Source: Durusdinium trenchii
Taxonomy: Eukaryota > Sar > Dinophyceae > Suessiales > Symbiodiniaceae
DNA length: 64,000 bases
Direction: 5' to 3'
Assembly: GCA_963970005.1 (NCBI GenBank)
Contig: CAXAMN010026761.1
Span: 1-64,000 of the forward strand
The position numbers and the translations under genes are program-made. This document shows positions 39,823 through 51,088 of this stretch, one piece after another. Within the stretch, counting starts at the first letter, position 1; every line of letters begins with the position of its first letter. Below the pieces are notes generated by a model, which had not been told where the DNA came from, did no database searches, and saw only the letters and a program-made list of their open reading frames with translations.

Positions 39823-39873
39823 GCAAACAGCGACGAGTTGTTCAATGGTCACTCCCAACGATTTGAAATTCCC
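39823..39873 (-). CDS. possible short exon
   Basis: A phase 0 start after GAAGCAAATCAG reads GNFKSLGVTIEQLVAVC, with donor TGC|GTGGCT. The frame would otherwise stop 18 bp further (TGA). It is upstream of the ATG at 39360, so it may end a different gene. Confidence 0.4.
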
Positions 39874-40639
39874 CTGATTTGCTTCAACGATCTTTGAAAT
39901 TGACGGTGACCTAGTAGGATAGGAGGCCTCAACTGCCTCATCTGTGTTTATTCATGTGTATTCCACGTGTATTGGCCTGTTTCAGTGGCCAAACCTGTCG
40001 CTGTTGACGCATAGTGGCCAACTTGCTCAGAGAGACTGGGAACATGGTCTATTCTGGGAACTGGTCTGCTCAGTTCCTCTTCGTTGGATGTGGGAAGATC
40101 TTGTTTCAGGATCTAGGTCGTTAATTCAGAGTGACGTCGTTGACGTTGTTGCTATAATTCACTCAGATATATGTGTCGAGCTCCTGAGATAAAAAGAAGC
40201 CACTGAGAACTAAGCTAAGCCGCTCGGCCTTTTCAACCCGAGCCCGGCCAGGGGCTCGGGTCCACCGAAAGGACACATGGCACCTTTGAGTTCCGAGATC
40301 GGTTGAGTTCCGAGTGTTTTGCCCAACCGACCACCAGACCACATGCAGGCCCATGCAGGCCACCGAAGTGTTCAACTTGGATCCACTCTCGGTTGTGGTG
40401 CAACTCCAAAGTCGACAGCAATGGCCCCAACTCATCAGCTTAAGGGATATGTGCCATCCATGTCTTGTTCCACAATGTTCCACATTATCCCAAGCCTAGG
40501 CAGCAGCAAGCAATACCCGCTACCCCTCAAAGACAGCAAGGCATGTTCTATTGTTCAGTCCCATAGCCCATCCATGTCCATCCCATATATAGATGACAGG
40601 TCCCAGGACCGTAGCTTACAGGTCCCAGGTGGTCGCAGG

Positions 40640-40830
40640 TGTCACCACCGTCGAGGTCCACGCGCTGGGCTCCCGGACGAGCGTTTCTCCTGCAGTTTTG
40701 ACGTCAAAAGGTCCACTGCAAAGGGTCTGGCTCAAGGCTTTTCACAAACACCCGGTAGATCAGTAAGATTGGGCACCGGTATCCGCGGGGAAGAGTTTTC
40801 CTCCGTTGGTAGGTCCAAACGGTCTTCCAA
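40640..40830 (-). CDS. possible coding stretch, unresolved
   Basis: Minus frames read PTEENSSPRIPVPNLTDLPG and, after CAAAACTGCAG, EKRSSGSPARGPRR with donor GACG|GTGGTG. The two share a frame but a stop separates them, so two exons or none. Confidence 0.35.
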
Positions 40831-40859
40831 GACATCGCAAGGGTTCTAGTTCAATTTCC

Positions 40860-41590
40860 ACTCGAGGGGACCCTCGACAGTGGTTGAAACGACCGTGGCG
40901 TCGATTCCAGTCCCATGGACCCTGGTTTGCGTCGACGAAACAAATGGCTCACAGGGTAGTGTGACAATTCTCTGTAAAACAATGCAATGGTTGTTCGAGC
41001 ATATTCGGGATTCAACCCATTAAATCAATGGTGGGACAGAAGGCCTGAAGCCTAGGGAGTGTCTGGGCGTTTGACCCTCAGTGGCAGCTCCAAAGTTGCG
41101 CGCGACCCAGTTTTGCCCTTTCAAGTGAACGGATGGAAAAGGATATTGATATTGATCCGATTCCATGTTAGTCAGCGCGGAATTCGTCAGGGTGGAGCAA
41201 GGGGCCCTTTTTGGTAGCTACAGAATGCTCTCCGAAAGGATAGCAAATATATGCCTTTGCAATCCTTTGCGTCTTTTCGCCCACTATAGACTGTGTTTCT
41301 TCATCAATAACCCCCATGTGGACTGTAAACCTCTTCATATAGGGGGTTGAACATGGATTGAACCATGTCTAAAGACTCTACATTGGTGGGGTCATTCTTG
41401 GTGTCTAAAGAACCCTTCCTTCACATGCCGATGCTCACCCAGCCCCATGCTTCAGCTCCGTGGACAGTTGATGCTATGTCAAAAAAACAAGGGACCCCAG
41501 GCTTTGATGACCCCGAAAAAGATCTACCTCTTTGGGGCTGAGTAACTCAACATCCTCAGGTCAGAAGGTGCTTATGTATGTATAGGAGTA
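40860..41590. other. no gene seen
   Basis: Probable intergenic region downstream of the stop at 41599. It contains a partial family F repeat (41308-41385, ACCTCTTCATATAGGGGG..GACTCTACATT). Confidence 0.45.
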
Positions 41591-41598
41591 AGACCTTC

Positions 41599-41715
41599 TT
41601 AGATGTTTCTTTTCAGCTGTGGTACTCTCATGAAGGCCGGGTGAAGCGCCTTCGTCGATCGAGTCCCCAGGCGCCTCATGATCGCGACCAACTGTTGGTC
41701 CATCGTCTCTCTTGC
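41599..41715 (-). CDS. terminal exon with stop codon
   Basis: A phase 0 start after GCGTCACGCGCCAG reads ARETMDQQLVAIMRRLG then HPAFMRVPQLKRNI and TAA. It joins 41947 in phase. It gives the 3' end of the charged-protein gene transcribed from higher coordinates. Confidence 0.75.
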   Translation of the reverse strand, partial: ARETMDQQLVAIMRRLGTRSTKALHPAFMRVPQLKRNI

Positions 41716-41946
41716 CTGGCGCGTGACGCAAAAAGTCCGTCGCGTGGCCCTGTCGGCCCCATGCCGGTGCCGAGACATCGCAGAGAACTGAGTGGATCTG
41801 GATTTTTGGGTATCCCATGGCATTCGGTCTAGATCTCTAATCTATTTACATGCTTGGCCTTCGCAAATTAAAAATAAGAAAACACGCAACACCTCTCCTA
41901 GCCGGTCAGGGAGAGTGTGTCCTCATGTTTTGGTGTCATCTCCTAC

Positions 41947-42029
41947 ATCCTTCCGCCCTTCGTTGGCTTTCTCCCCGACTTGCCAGGCCTGTCTGGCCTT
42001 CTCTTCCTTGGCGCGATCCGCTGCCAAGC
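41947..42029 (-). CDS. exon of the charged-protein gene
   Basis: After CTGTCCGACAAG (enters with 2 bases) it reads LAADRAKEEKARQAWQVG then EKANEGRKD, ending in phase 0 at GAT|GTAGGA. It is Lys/Glu-rich and helical, a likely coiled coil. Confidence 0.75.
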
Positions 42030-42127
42030 CTTGTCGGACAGGGACGTGGGACCGGAGGGTCCGAGTTCGACCGATCAGTGTGGATGGAAAGGCATGTTCC
42101 GGGAGGAGCAACTATATATAGGATCTA

Positions 42128-42230
42128 TAGGTATACCAGCACCCGAAACCTACCAGGTCACCACCTGCGACTTCAACAAGTCCATTTCTGCCAGCAGCAT
42201 TTTGGAGACCTGTAGAGTCGGGTGCTGGTA
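42128..42230. repeat. inverted repeats bracketing a micro-exon
   Basis: TATACCAGCACCCGA at the left and TCGGGTGCTGGTACA at the right are inverted repeats about 100 bp apart. The exon at 42165-42209 lies between them, so pre-mRNA could fold with the exon in the loop. Confidence 0.8.
42165..42209 (-). CDS. 45-bp micro-exon
   Basis: Between GACTCTACAG and TCGCAG|GTGGTG, phase 0 to phase 0, reading VSKMLLAEMDLLKSQ, a perfect amphipathic helix. It lies inside the inverted repeat 42128-42230. Confidence 0.65.
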
Positions 42231-42429
42231 CATGGAGTATCTGGGCTGGATCGGCGGTTGAGATAAGTGTTTTTTCATCGTCACAAGCAAGCATTGCCAA
42301 AGACTCCAATCCAGAAGATAGATCCCGATTTCATGGACGAATCTTGTGCTCCACATCGTGAATCTATCATAATCTATCTATTTGGATCGAATTTGGGAAT
42401 ACCAACCAAATGCACTCCCTGAATCATGA

Positions 42430-42510
42430 TGGAAGTGATTGGAAGTGGAGCATGGCCCCTGGGATGACCACTTTCTTCCGAATACCAAAGAGGTGCTTTT
42501 CCACTTCTAT
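42430..42510 (-). CDS. possible exon
   Basis: The minus frame reads VEKHLFGIRKKVVIPGAM then LHFQSLPS and a stop. The acceptor may be AACAATCATAG. The phase does not fit its neighbours. Confidence 0.4.
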
Positions 42511-42833
42511 GATTGTTTCGAGGAGTGTAGCAGTCGGCAAAATAGTTTATATCAATTTCATTAACATTATATACATGTTTGTTCGGGAAAGCCCCTTAAA
42601 TCAATGATGGTTGCCTAGATAATGTTTTAGATCAGCATTCTTCAGCCACCAGGCAGCAAGTTTTGAGTGCAAAACTGCTGCCCGTCAGTGTCCCAATTCT
42701 CATTCGATCTCATTATCCTGCCTTCTTCATATTCCCGCTTCCAGATCTGTGCCTCAAACGACGATGTGCTGGGCTATCTATAGTAGGTTTTGCCAGTCAG
42801 AGACGCTTTTGAAGTTACGACACGGGCAGAAAC

Positions 42834-42959
42834 CTTGGCTCAATTGTTTGATCTATGTGTTTATCCAACAAGTTTGAACCACTGGTTGCCTTCTGGAGTA
42901 GAATACTACGCCCATTCCCTCCAATATCCTCCAATACTCTTCGCACATCCAATATGTTT
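42834..42959 (-). CDS. exon of the charged-protein gene
   Basis: After TTCTTCTGAAG (enters with 1 base) it reads NILDVRRVLEDIGGNGRS then LLQKATSGSNLLDKHIDQ, and leaves with 2 bases at CCAAG|GTTTCT. Codon bias is weaker than in neighbouring exons, and two other frames are partly open. Confidence 0.6.
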
Positions 42960-43072
42960 CTTCAGAAGAACAAGTCTGGCAATCACTTGGTGCTTGCAAA
43001 GAAACTTTGGTGCTCCTTTCGTGTTTCGTTTACAGATACTGTCTCCTGCCAAAATCTGTGCCCTTTCGAATC

Positions 43073-43166
43073 TCAGCAGGCTGCTTGCTTGATGTTCTCA
43101 TCCTTCTCCCGCTGTGCATCTTCTTCTCGCTGCTTCATTTGCAGGTCCAAGGAATCTAGCATGCTC
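43073..43166 (-). CDS. exon of the charged-protein gene
   Basis: After TTGCCAGGTGAG (enters with 1 base, matching 44331) it reads SMLDSLDLQMKQREEDAQR then EKDENIKQAAC and TGA. There is no GT donor before the stop. A GA-type donor after GAGAAG is possible. Alternatively an upstream gene ends here. Confidence 0.7.
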
Positions 43167-44330
43167 CTCACCTGGCAATTGATGTGCTAAGACCTATAGA
43201 GCCCTCATGTTTCCTGCATGTGTTTCACTCCAGCCCCAAAGCGACTCCTAAACATGAGTATTAAAATGTTTTAAACGTAGTTTCTGGCGTGAAAGAGTTC
43301 ATCCTCACAATCCACTGGTGAGAAGAAACACAGATTCCGCACGTGTTTTGTTATATATCAAACTTCACCAAACATTGTACAAGCTTTGCCAGGAGTCACT
43401 GACGCGATGTGACTCGAACAATCACATGGTGACCCAGCTGTGTCTCACACGAGCCTGAACTCGCTTTATACATCAGGCGTGAAGCTCTAGGTCCGGGGCT
43501 TCAGTGCTGAGGAGACAATGAAGAAACAAACATTACCCATAAATGCCCCCGCCCCCCAAAAAAGAATTTACAGCTAGCTAGACAGAATTTGAAACAAAGA
43601 ACACACATATGAACACATCCATGATCATGTCTGCTTCCATAACCACTGGCTTGGGTCCAAAGTGCTCCTTTTGCACCCGGACTGCCAGCGGTGGATGGCC
43701 AGTTCTTATTACTTGGCCAAAGCACTGACTTGGACCCGACTGCAACTGGTACCTTCGATAATGGTGCCCAAGTCAGCTGTTTTTTGTTCAGGTCATGTCC
43801 ACATTGAAAGCCATGTCTGAATCGCTGCCGGTATCGAGACTTTGCGGTACTGTATCTCTGACCTCTGCACGTTTTGGGGTCATGTCCCATGTTCTACCCT
43901 AAGAATCCGGCCCGTCAAAATGTGTCCGGACTCTCTGCGAAGGTGGAAGGTGTCGGGTCCTACCCTGCCACGGAGGGCCCAAGGATTTGAAGGGTAGGGT
44001 CTTTGAAGTTGGGTCCAGGCACAACGCTGTGCTTCAGAATCAGGACTGGAAGAGTGGCTGGCATGACTGAGTTGTTGAGGGTCAATGTAAGTACGTACAT
44101 CCAGGAACCACATCCAAGAAGAATGTGAGCAATTAGCACCATGGAATCTCTTAGTCTTGGAGATTAGCTATAGCAAACTATATAGTCTTAGCTATATATA
44201 AAACCACTATTAGCTACCAGCGAAGCCAAAAGTTGAGGAATTCCAGCTTCACCCGATATATATATAGTCTTAGCTATAGCAAATTAGCCGTATTAGCTGT
44301 ATAAGACCACTTTCTCTCAAAGCCGTCCAC

Positions 44331-44398
44331 CTCCCAGCTCTCGATGCTCCCCCTCGTTCGGCCTTCGCGTCCCGCTCTGCCTTGCGCCGATCGGCGTC
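44331..44398 (-). CDS. exon of the charged-protein gene
   Basis: A phase 0 start after CCCCGAGCCAG reads DADRRKAERDAKAERGG, leaving with 2 bases at GGGAG|GTGGAC. The phase joins 44877 and 43166. Confidence 0.8.
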
Positions 44399-44715
44399 CT
44401 GGCTCGGGGTTGGACGGGAGGTTCGATGGCTGGGGGCGAAGAATTTCCATGCACCAAGCAGAAGCGGCTGAAGCGGCTGAAGCGGAGTGATTCCATGGAT
44501 TCCATGGCGGGTTTGGGGATGCATGGGATGCGACTGTAGAAGATGGCACATCCACATCCCAAAAAGATTGTTCGAAGGAGCTTCAGGCTTGCTCTTTTTC
44601 TTTCAGACCCTCTTGGTTCAAAGGTCGCAAACCTGACTGAGATCGATGCTGGAACAGAACCAGCGCCATGTGTCTTGATGCCTCTTGCTGAAAAACCTCT
44701 ATACCTGAAACGTCT

Positions 44716-44792
44716 ACCAGGACCTTCCAAGAGGTGTCTATAAATAGCCTCTTAGGTCAAGGGGTGGCCAAAAACCACCTGTTGGAAGGTCC
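44716..44792. mobile_element. family H-like element
   Basis: CCAGGACCTTCCAAGAGGTG and CACCTGTTGGAAGGTCCCGG are inverted ends around a core with CCTCTTAGGTCAAGGGGTGG. It lies in the intron between 44877 and 44398. Confidence 0.75.
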
Positions 44793-44876
44793 CGGTACTT
44801 GTCTCATTTCATTCTCGAGTCAGACTCCTCCATTCGGAATAGGCAGGGTTTGGAGCTCCGGCTCTCCGCACCGGAC

Positions 44877-44981
44877 GTGCTGCTGCTCCTCCTTGGAGGC
44901 GCGATCTGCATCTTCCTGGATCTTTTGGATCTTGGCCTCGCGGAGTGTGGATGTGGCTGACGTTGGACTCCATAGCCATAT
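44877..44981 (-). CDS. exon of the charged-protein gene
   Basis: After TTTGGATGGGCAG, phase 0, it reads IWLWSPTSATSTLREAK then IQKIQEDADRASKEEQQH, ending in phase 0 at CAC|GTCCGG. A later acceptor (CAACGTCAG, 44956) is an alternative. The Glu/Lys pattern indicates a coiled coil. Confidence 0.75.
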
Positions 44982-45655
44982 CTGCCCATCCAAAGGTTGG
45001 TAAATAGTGCATCATGCGGCATATGTGCTAGAGTCAAAAAGAGTAGTTACAGTCACAGTACCAATGATGTAGTTGCAAATATATGCATCCAAAGTACACA
45101 CTGAGATCTGAATGTACAACGTTCAAAGCAGTCATTCTAAGTACTGTAGGACTGTAGGGGTAACTCCTCTTGCCACTCCTTTGGGCTGGGCCAGTAGGGT
45201 CTGGAATGGTCAAGGAGTATTTGAGGAGTCTTGCTGTCCTTGAGTTTGAAAGGGTCTGGAGTATTTCAGGATTCAAAAGAACACATGAGATACTTCAGAC
45301 CTTAAGATTAGATTTGATGTCTAGGAACCCGGCAAAAAATACCACAGATTCCCCAGGTTCGGGGATGTAGCCATAGGACAAATATGGAAACATAGACATC
45401 ACCCTAGCAAAATCAGGTAAGTCTTCTCCCAGACCAAGTCCAAACTGTATCATACAAAGAAACACCATCTTCCGCTCAAACGCAAACAAATCCGCTCAAC
45501 CGGAAGGATCTTCGAAGCATTTGACGGTGCACACATCCGGATGGGCTCCAACGGCAATTTCTCAGAAAAGAGTCAGACCCAAATTTGCCACAAACAGTGA
45601 ACTGAAACGGATTGAAACGGAGGTACTGTCGTAGTTGGAGCCAATCCGGATGAAT

Positions 45656-45736
45656 CTCTAGCTTCTCGCTACTATGGCACCTTGCTACTAGTAGCGTCCT
45701 TGCTACTAGTAGCGATGCACCCTGTTACAGGTAGCT
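45656..45736. repeat. family D repeat, copy 4
   Basis: CTTGCTACTAGTAGCGTCCT TGCTACTAGTAGCGATGCAC CCTGTTACAGGTAGC, a head-to-tail array of TGCTACTAGTAGC units. Confidence 0.8.
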
Positions 45737-45789
45737 TCGTCCGTTTTCAACCCAATGGAAAAGCTCTCTCCACAAACAAACCCCATTCT

Positions 45790-45930
45790 CAGTATTTACA
45801 GTGACACGTTCGCATATGGGGCTTCTGCTCTTCCAAGAGTTCTTCTTCATGATGTTCCAGTCCGAGAGCTCTCCTAGACGACCGGTCCTTGGAGTCGTCA
45901 TCGTTCGAACGCACCGAGATCCACGTCGTT
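45790..45930 (-). CDS. probable exon, boundaries uncertain
   Basis: The minus frame reads EKTTWISVRSNDDDSKD then RALGLEHHEEELLEEQ and KPHMRTCHC before a stop, with acidic, G/C-ending codons. Several acceptors are possible. A strong donor, CGGAG|GTGAGA, sits at its upstream edge and may end a separate small exon. Confidence 0.55.
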
Positions 45931-46207
45931 TTCTCACCTCCGACGGTCAAACCACAAAGGCCCTGGTTGACCCATCCAACGTCCAACGTCGGTGCCACTC
46001 GGCCACTCGTCCAACACAAAACCCATAACATCTCCACGGTCTCCAAAGGTCTGCGGCGGTCATGAAACGATGTCATCGGGATGTGAATCAACCAAAACGA
46101 CCCACAAACCAAACTGGCTTCAGTCTGCCTGTCCAGTCGGACAAGCTTTGGGATGCTACCTGAGTCTTCAGCCGCTGGGACACATCAACGGTCAGCAACG
46201 ACACCAC

Positions 46208-46287
46208 ATGTCCATTTCAGCGCCTGCAGCTCCGCCTCCATCCGTGCATCACGGCCAGCAATCTCGGCGCCGATGATTTCGCAGTTC
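46208..46287 (-). CDS. internal exon
   Basis: After CTGCAAAATCAG (enters with 1 base) it reads NCEIIGAEIAGRDARMEAEL then QALKWT, leaving with 1 base at ACAT|GTGGTG. It is helical. The family C element at 46350-46437 lies in the upstream intron. Confidence 0.7.
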
Positions 46288-46349
46288 CTGATTTTGCAGA
46301 CGACGGAGTCCTTGGGGGAGGCAGGAAGCATTATTTGCTTTAATCTAGA

Positions 46350-46437
46350 CCCCAAACGCTCCAAACAACCCTTGGCCCCTCGAAACCATAAGGATTTGAG
46401 GGTCCGGACCCCTCCATATGAGGGTCCGATCCCTCCA
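46350..46437. mobile_element. family C element
   Basis: CCCCAAACGCTCCAAACAAC CCTTGGCCCC..GAGGGTCCGG ACCCCTCCATATGAGGGTCCG. The last unit is duplicated (CTCCATATGAG twice). Confidence 0.8.
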
Positions 46438-47364
46438 TATGAGATTCTTCTAAAAGGGACAAGCACTTTTTCACCTGCCTGCAGACCTGCCTGTGTGAAA
46501 AGTGGGAGATCTGATGAGATCTGTAAGCTTTGAGAATGTGTACATGAACTTTGAAGGTCTGCTTGGGAGCTTTGAGATGATTATCCTTTCCGGAATGCAG
46601 CATCAACAAAACAGCGGTTTCAACCCAAGAGGCCTCCGGTCACCCAAGAAACTGGCTGCTTTTCACTTATTGCTTGGTGGTTTATGTTTCTTGAAGAGCA
46701 CTCTTTGCTGCCATGCTTGCTCAAATCACTGTATGGTCACATGCTGGGTTTGTTGGCTGGATACTCACAAACCTCGGCCTTGACGCGCAGGACCAAACAA
46801 CACATAAAGAATGTCAGTTGAAAGAGTGCAAGTTGTGGTTCACTGAGTGCATTTTATGCTACTGACTGAAGTCAACTGATGAATCCTGGATGTTCTGTCG
46901 TTCTTGGATGGCATGATGACTACCAATAATACATTAAACAGAAAAGAGGTGCATGTGTGAACCCATGTTGCACTGGTACAGTTACAATGCAAGAATCTGG
47001 TTAAACTGGATCCTGTACAATTCTAGAACGGAGTTCCACACCAATCATACAAATGTGGCAACTTGGATCATCTGACATGACATAGATCATATAGATCGAC
47101 ATAGCTTGACATACTATGGCGGGCTTTTCCACTGAAATCCAAGAATGGGTCACACCAACAATGGACACCTTAAAATTTCCTTGGCACTTGCACAACACCC
47201 TCCACTGGACCTGCGTGAAAGCCTGGAACAGCCCCTTTGTTGGACAAAAACACAACAAAAAGCATCAGAAAAGCACGAGACAATCGGAGACCCCTAACCA
47301 TTGGAGACCCCTGACAAAGGTCGAGGGGGAGGCAGTTTTGATGCAGTTCAAAGGGTTTGTATAC

Positions 47365-47469
47365 GAATATCTTGTGGTGAAGTGCAATCGATCCAGCGGT
47401 GACCGGGGTGATGCCAGTCCTTTCAATCTGATCCAGCCGCGCTTGCACCGCAGCGCGGTTCTTCGCTTC
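47365..47469 (-). CDS. internal exon, 35 codons
   Basis: Between GCTAAAACTCAG and TTC|GTATAC, phase 0 to phase 0, reading EAKNRAAVQARLDQIERTG then ITPVTAGSIALHHKIF. G/C-ending codons. Coiled-coil-like start. Confidence 0.75.
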
Positions 47470-47479
47470 CTGAGTTTTA

Positions 47480-49730
47480 GCGTCCCGGACTCACAAAATC
47501 GGCTGAAGGGGAAAACAACTTGTTGGGACTCACTTCTATCCCTACAAGTCCAGTCTGACTCAGTAAAACCAGATCTTCTACCTCCTTGAGTAGTGTTCTT
47601 GTGTGACAGACTCCAGTAAAATGAGGTCATTGACTTGTAAGGTATAGGATGGTACAGGTATGAGGAGAACCAAAAGGTACATGTCAAAAGAACCAATTCT
47701 ATGTAGGTGAAGATAGTAAAAAACACATGTCACATGTCAAAAAGATTCAAAAAGAAAGAACACATAGCTTTGGTCAGGTTATTTTCCTTCCGAATGCACC
47801 AACTTGGAGGTGACCTTTCAGGCCCCAAACGACTGGCCCTCCCCGGGACGACTGGTTGACTCAAACACGGAATCCCGGTCCCTCAACCTCAACACCTATA
47901 GGTGGAAAAATACAAAATCAAAGCTTGTTACTCAAGAAAAAACAAAGAAACATTATTCATATGTTGTTCATCATAGTATTGTTCATATGTTTTCATGTTT
48001 GACAATACGTTTGCTTTATCCATAGCATTGATACCTATATAGTCATAGAGATTGGTTCAACCCCAGACCCGTGACTCGAGGATCCCGGTCCCTACTTAAG
48101 GCCCATGAGTCCATGAGCGTCTGGATCATCGACTTGATCCCCTGCTATCAAAGCAACCAGAACCCCCAACAGAAATCAATCAAACTGTCTAAACATGAGG
48201 TCATTGACGGGATTGCATCAAGAGTCTAGTGATATAACTCCATTGTTCTGTCTAAACCGATGGTTTTGGGAGCCATCATGAGCCATATCTGTAAACATCT
48301 TAAGACACTAAGCCCGAAAAAGACAAGCTCGGTTCGCCGTTCGACCGTTGCTTGACCTATGTTGACCTGGTGTTGTAGCAACATATCCTTAGTAAAACTA
48401 AACCAGGATTTTTTGTTGAAAAGCCAGGAAAGCAATGGTGGTCCGAAAAAATAACAAATGGAGGGGATTGGAGGGAAGGAAAATGCTGGAGTTCATCCTC
48501 ATCCAGTGTTGCAAGACATTGACCTCGCCAAATCGACCGTCAACTTGGGTGGCCTTTCTGGTTGCTACCCCTTGTCTTCTCGAAGCTTATTCCCCAAACA
48601 CTCCATGTATTATGAGTTGTTCATTAATGCCCACATTGACGCCGTTTCTTTTAAATGATGTCAGTCCCGTGCGGTGTCGATCCGGGAGGGGTCTGCATAG
48701 TCTCAGGAGGGACCCCCAAAAGTGCTACACCCCCCAGAACTACATTGGGTTCAAAGTAGATGGCACAATCCCCAAGTTCTGTGGTTGACATGGACCCCTA
48801 TCAGACATCTTGGGGTGCCAGTGCCATCGAACCTCTGAAACAACTGTGACTCACATGGACCCGTTTCGACCGGTGCCCTGAAAGACTGGTTCTCCTGGAT
48901 GTGAGCTCTCTATTTTCCGAACAAGCTGAACTTCAGTGGATTTTTCAGGGTCCATGATGGTCCATGTGAGTCTAACCAGCATCTACAAACAGTGCTTTTT
49001 CAAATCCTTGCGGTCCTTTTCGTCTCACCGGCGCGGTAGGTAGGACCTCATGGACCTCGTGTCCGTCCTTTTCGCCCGCTTAAGTGACCCAGGGTAGGTG
49101 GGCGTCCCGGCGGCGTCATCGGCGGCCTTCTCGCCCGCTTGAGCGAAGGCCTTTTGGGGAAGAGAAAGGTCCGGACGGCTTCAAAGGGACTCCCGAAGAA
49201 TCAAGAGATATGTATACAGCTGTATATATATATATACATACTACCTGAAATTAAGTAAGATCTTTTAAACACGGAAATACAGTAACACAAAAACATGGTG
49301 GATGAACTAACTTCTATCCGAACTTGGTCCTTGAGCGGCGTGACCCGGAGATTGAAAGGTAGAACGTTGACACAGTTGGACGATCCAGGTATATTCTTGG
49401 GACTGCTGTGGCACCTCTCTTATTCACATACTACGCCTATAAGTTCCCCTATAAATGTCTACAGTCAGTATATAATTCTATATCTGAATTCAGGAGAAAA
49501 ACTCATGTTGGACTTCAGGAGCAAACCACCACAAGGCATTGGGGCTCTCACCAATCTTTGTCTCCCAGAGGCTGATTGGACCTTCAAGCTGCTACATGCT
49601 GGTTCGATCCAAAACCCTACCAACAAAGGTTGAAGAACCCTATGGACTGTCCCATAGGTACCCCAGTGTCCTATAAGGTCACTTAACCTCTCTTGGTATA
49701 GTTGTGAGAGTCAAACCCATAGCGAGCCAT
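47480..49730. other. no confident exon in this stretch
   Basis: Long intronic or intergenic sequence. A weak minus frame near 48300-48380 (VNIGQATVERRTEL) is the only hint of coding. A family G element is at 48759-48829, and (TA)n at 49215-49235. Confidence 0.45.
48759..48829. mobile_element. family G element, copy 4 (reverse)
   Basis: GATGGCACAATCCCCAAGTT CTGTGGTTGACATGGACCCC ..CATCTTGGGGTGCCAGTGCC ATC, the reverse arrangement of 8238-8317. Confidence 0.8.
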
Positions 49731-49741
49731 TTTCGGGTCAC

Positions 49742-49848
49742 TCTGAGCCGGACTGAGGGCTGCAAACGGTCTTTCTCCCCGACCGGTCAATCGTAAAACC
49801 GGGGCAGTCTGTGCGGCTCGGCTCTGCCTTGTCCTCATCCTGGCGGGC
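49742..49848 (-). CDS. internal exon
   Basis: A phase 0 start after CTCGGCTGGCGCCAG reads ARQDEDKAEPSRTDCPG then FTIDRSGRKTVCSPQSG, leaving with 2 bases at CAGA|GTGACC. Third positions are mostly C/G. Another frame is open over a longer stretch but has poorer bias. Confidence 0.65.
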
Positions 49849-50522
49849 CTGGCGCCAGCCGAGAAAACAACCACACCTAGCGATTCCTGCAGTGGGTAAT
49901 TATGCCTGTCTCACTCAAACGATGAGTGTACATCCTGCATAATTTGCCTGGAACTTCCTCAGAGTGTTTTTGTTGATCTGCGGCGCGAGAAACATCTCTT
50001 GGAGTCACGGCCTTATATTTGAGTCTGCGGATGTTTCCCTAGTTTCCTGATAATTTTTGTCTGATCTTCCACAGGTGGTTATACAATTTTATACACTAGC
50101 TGCCGGCTATAATTGGTGAGCCACGGGCATTTTTTCCCGAAGGTGTTTTTTCAGCGGATTTTGTTTTTGGTGGCGGATGTTTATGTGGTCCACAGACCTA
50201 TAGATAAAGGTACGTTGAACTAGCGACCCCAAAAATGCCACCGAGCTGGGTTGCAGGTATCACGATATAGTCAGCCAATGCCATGACCCAAACACTCCAT
50301 GTCTGTCATCTGCCCAACATCCTATACAAATTGACCCCTCAAATCACCCCATGACAGGACTCATGCCCTCAATTCCTATTCATTGACCATACCAGTCCCA
50401 TTCCACGTCGTGTCGACCATGACACGCGCAGACGACCTCCCTTCACATCGTCCGCACCGGACCGCGCAGGGCGGACCGCGTCGCGTCACGCTGCCGCGCG
50501 TCCTCGCGGAGCGAACGCGAAC

Positions 50523-50564
50523 GCCTTCTTCCTTCGAGCAGCTTCTGCGATGGCTTCATTCATC
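50523..50564 (-). CDS. short exon, boundaries uncertain
   Basis: After CCGGGAGAAAG (enters with 1 base) it reads MNEAIAEAARRKKA and meets GGC|GTTCGC. The surrounding 50400-50640 is very GC-rich, with other coding-like frames (REDARQRDATRSAL), so the exon may be larger. Confidence 0.45.
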
Positions 50565-51030
50565 CTTTCTCCCGGCGCGGATCGAACGGTGCGAAGCGGA
50601 TCGAACGCGGCAGGAGTATAAGCAGGAGCTCGTATATACCCAACAAAGAAAGAAGCATCCGGCGGCGGTAACAATGACCACCATGTCACTGACCCATGAT
50701 CGGGTATGACGGCAAGTGAACTGGGTTCAACTAACCACATAACAGCACCCAGGACAGTCAGTGGAGGGCTGAGGGCCGCCGAGGGCCCAGCTCATCTTTT
50801 GCTTGCTGACACTTGCGCGCCTGGGCGCCAAGGCACACTCGTCCAAGGAGCATCAAGCAATACATACAAAGGCGTGACACCACGTCAGGAAGGTACCTGT
50901 CAAAATCTGTCAAATGGCATGTGTCTCTAAGACTCTAGGACGCTGCCGACGCTGCCGGATGAATCTGTGGTCCACACATGAAAACCCAGGGTCCGTCCGT
51001 CGTCCGTCGCATTCGACTGAGGCGGTGCAC

Positions 51031-51088
51031 GTGCTCTTCAGCATCTGCCTTCCTCTGTTCTCGCTGCCGTGTGTGCTCGTCCTGCATC
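51031..51088 (-). CDS. exon (chain 52.67-51.03 kb)
   Basis: After GTTCCGCTGAG (enters with 1 base) it reads MQDEHTRQREQRKADAEEH, ending in phase 0 at CAC|GTGCAC. The frame continues HRLSRMRRTTDG if a later donor is used. It completes the codon left by 52147. Confidence 0.75.

Larger units (their letters stand above)
41599..44981 (-). other. gene model: 3' part of a charged, coiled-coil-like gene
   Basis: Exons at 44877, 44331 and 43073 (phase-linked), 42834, 42165, 41947 and 41599 (the last two phase-linked, ending in TAA) share a Lys/Glu/Arg-rich, helical character. One or two links remain unproven, so two genes are possible. Exons further upstream (46.2-53.5 kb) have the same character and may belong to it. 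Confidence 0.55.

Noticed and set aside
40200-40300. Coding exon around WTRAPGRARVEKAERLS
   Set aside because: The GC-rich patch is a palindrome (CCCGAGCCCCTGGCCGGGCTCGGG) with no splice pair.
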